Shown here: piece by piece, positions 5,561-6,162 of the stretch | How positions within the stretch are numbered: position 1 is the stretch's first letter | Layout of the letters: the number at the start of each line of letters is the position of its first letter | The notes under the pieces: model-generated | What the model saw: the letters and a program-made list of their open reading frames with translations, nothing else | What the model was told of the DNA's origin: nothing | Database searches by the model: none | Translations under genes and position numbers: made by a program | Source: an uncultured Roseateles sp. | GTDB lineage: Bacteria; Pseudomonadota; Gammaproteobacteria; Burkholderiales; Burkholderiaceae | Direction of reading: 5' to 3' | DNA length: 6,162 nucleotides | Assembly (NCBI GenBank): GCA_946480605.1 | Contig: CAMLKW010000247.1 | Coordinates: 1 to 6,162, forward strand

Positions 5561-6162
5561 ACCGCCTTGTCCTCGTCTTCCTCCACGAAGCCCGCGTGCT
5601 GTGGGCTGACCGCAGCCTGTGGCTGGTGTGCGGCGTGCTGGCCTTGCTGCTGGGCTTCGGCCTGCACAACGGCCTGGCCGAAACCGCCGTGCGCGAGCAG
5701 GTGGTGCAGCGCATCCAGGCCCAGGAGCCGCAGCGTGAGGCCGCCAACATCGAGCGCCTGCGCCGCGTGCTGGCCGGCCAGGAGCAGCCCGACCCCTTCG
5801 CCAACCCGGCCGACCCCGCTTCCATCGGCGGCGGCATGGGCGCGCGCCACGCGGTGATGCCCTACCGCGCGCTGGCGCCGCTGGCGCTGGGCCAGTCGGA
5901 CATGCAGCCGAACTACTACCGCGTCAGCACCCGCAGCCGCGCCAGCTTCATGGACGACACCGAACTGGAGAGCCCCTGGCACCTGCTCAGCGGCCCCTTC
6001 GATCCGCTGTTCGTCATCGTCTACCTGATGCCGCTGGCGATCCTGGCGCTGAGCTGGAACCTGCTGTCGGCCGAGCGCGAACGGGGCACGCTGAAGCTGC
6101 TGCTGTCGCTGGAAGCCATTGCGGCGCTGCTGCAGCGCCGGGGCCCGGTGGATGCCGCCGCC
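5557..6162 (+). CDS. Second ABC-2 / DUF3526-like permease (permease B), 3' end cut by the window
   Basis: The frame is open from ATG 5557 to the last base, giving 202 residues with no stop. The layout matches the N-terminal part of permease A: a short cytoplasmic start containing HEARVLWADRSL, helix 1 at about 20-37, a periplasmic region of about 110 residues (with a Gln/Glu-rich, probably helical stretch at 45-75), helix 2 at about 150-171 and the coupling segment AERERGTLKLLLS (172-184). It is therefore likely to be a related membrane subunit that forms a heterodimer with permease A on the same ATPase. From residue 186 the sequence (EAIAALLQRRGPVDAAA) no longer looks like the expected run into helix 3: permease A has PRQLLWGKALAQ there, and the usual Gly-Lys is missing. 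A frameshift, a chimeric assembly edge or real divergence could explain this. Only the part up to about 6110 is confidently assigned. Confidence 0.85.
   Translation, partial: MNRLVLVFLHEARVLWADRSLWLVCGVLALLLGFGLHNGLAETAVREQVVQRIQAQEPQREAANIERLRRVLAGQEQPDPFANPADPASIGGGMGARHAVMPYRALAPLALGQSDMQPNYYRVSTRSRASFMDDTELESPWHLLSGPFDPLFVIVYLMPLAILALSWNLLSAERERGTLKLLLSLEAIAALLQRRGPVDAAA

Noticed and set aside
1..6162. CRISPR arrays, tRNA or rRNA genes, insertion sequences or attachment sites
   Set aside because: No regularly spaced repeats, RNA-gene features, transposase or integrase, or flanking terminal repeats were seen; nearly all of the window is accounted for by coding sequence.

Overview
The window looks like a piece of a very GC-rich proteobacterial chromosome, probably a betaproteobacterium of the order Burkholderiales. 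This is inferred from strong G/C preference at third codon positions, an outer-membrane TonB-dependent receptor (so a Gram-negative cell), and the general character of the proteins; no taxonomic marker gene is present. Every recognised gene is on the + strand, and both ends cut through a gene, so this may be a whole short contig.

Layout. (1) 1-848: most of a CobW/COG0523-type G3E GTPase, lacking its N-terminus and Walker A. (2) 849-1069: a 221-base C-rich gap with a nested hairpin but no promoter, operator or riboswitch I can identify. (3) 1070-3340: a complete 756-residue TonB-dependent outer-membrane receptor of the siderophore-receptor type, with signal peptide, TonB box, plug and barrel. 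(4) 3355-4056: a compact 233-residue ABC ATPase with all nucleotide-binding motifs. (5) 4053-5486: a six-helix ABC-2 permease with a large periplasmic domain of the DUF3526 type, its GTG start overlapping the ATPase stop. (6) 5487-5556: a 70-base spacer holding a 25-codon micro-ORF that overlaps both neighbouring permease genes by ATGA, plus a hairpin and a good ribosome binding site. (7) 5557-6162: the first 202 codons of a second, related permease, cut by the window end.

How they may work together. Receptor, ATPase and two permeases are tightly spaced and read as one operon. The ATPase plus two permeases resemble the NosF/NosY (COG1277) group of ABC-2 transporters, which are export-like or periplasm-directed machines. 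They do not resemble the BtuCD/FhuBC importers that normally follow a TonB receptor, and no periplasmic binding protein is visible. The two permeases could form a heterodimer powered by two copies of the one ATPase. A COG0523 GTPase next door suggests a link to metal (zinc, cobalt, copper or iron) handling, but the substrate cannot be read from the sequence. This receptor plus ABC-2/DUF3526 arrangement is the most interesting thing here. The second permease stops resembling its partner just after its coupling motif, which may be a frameshift or an assembly edge.
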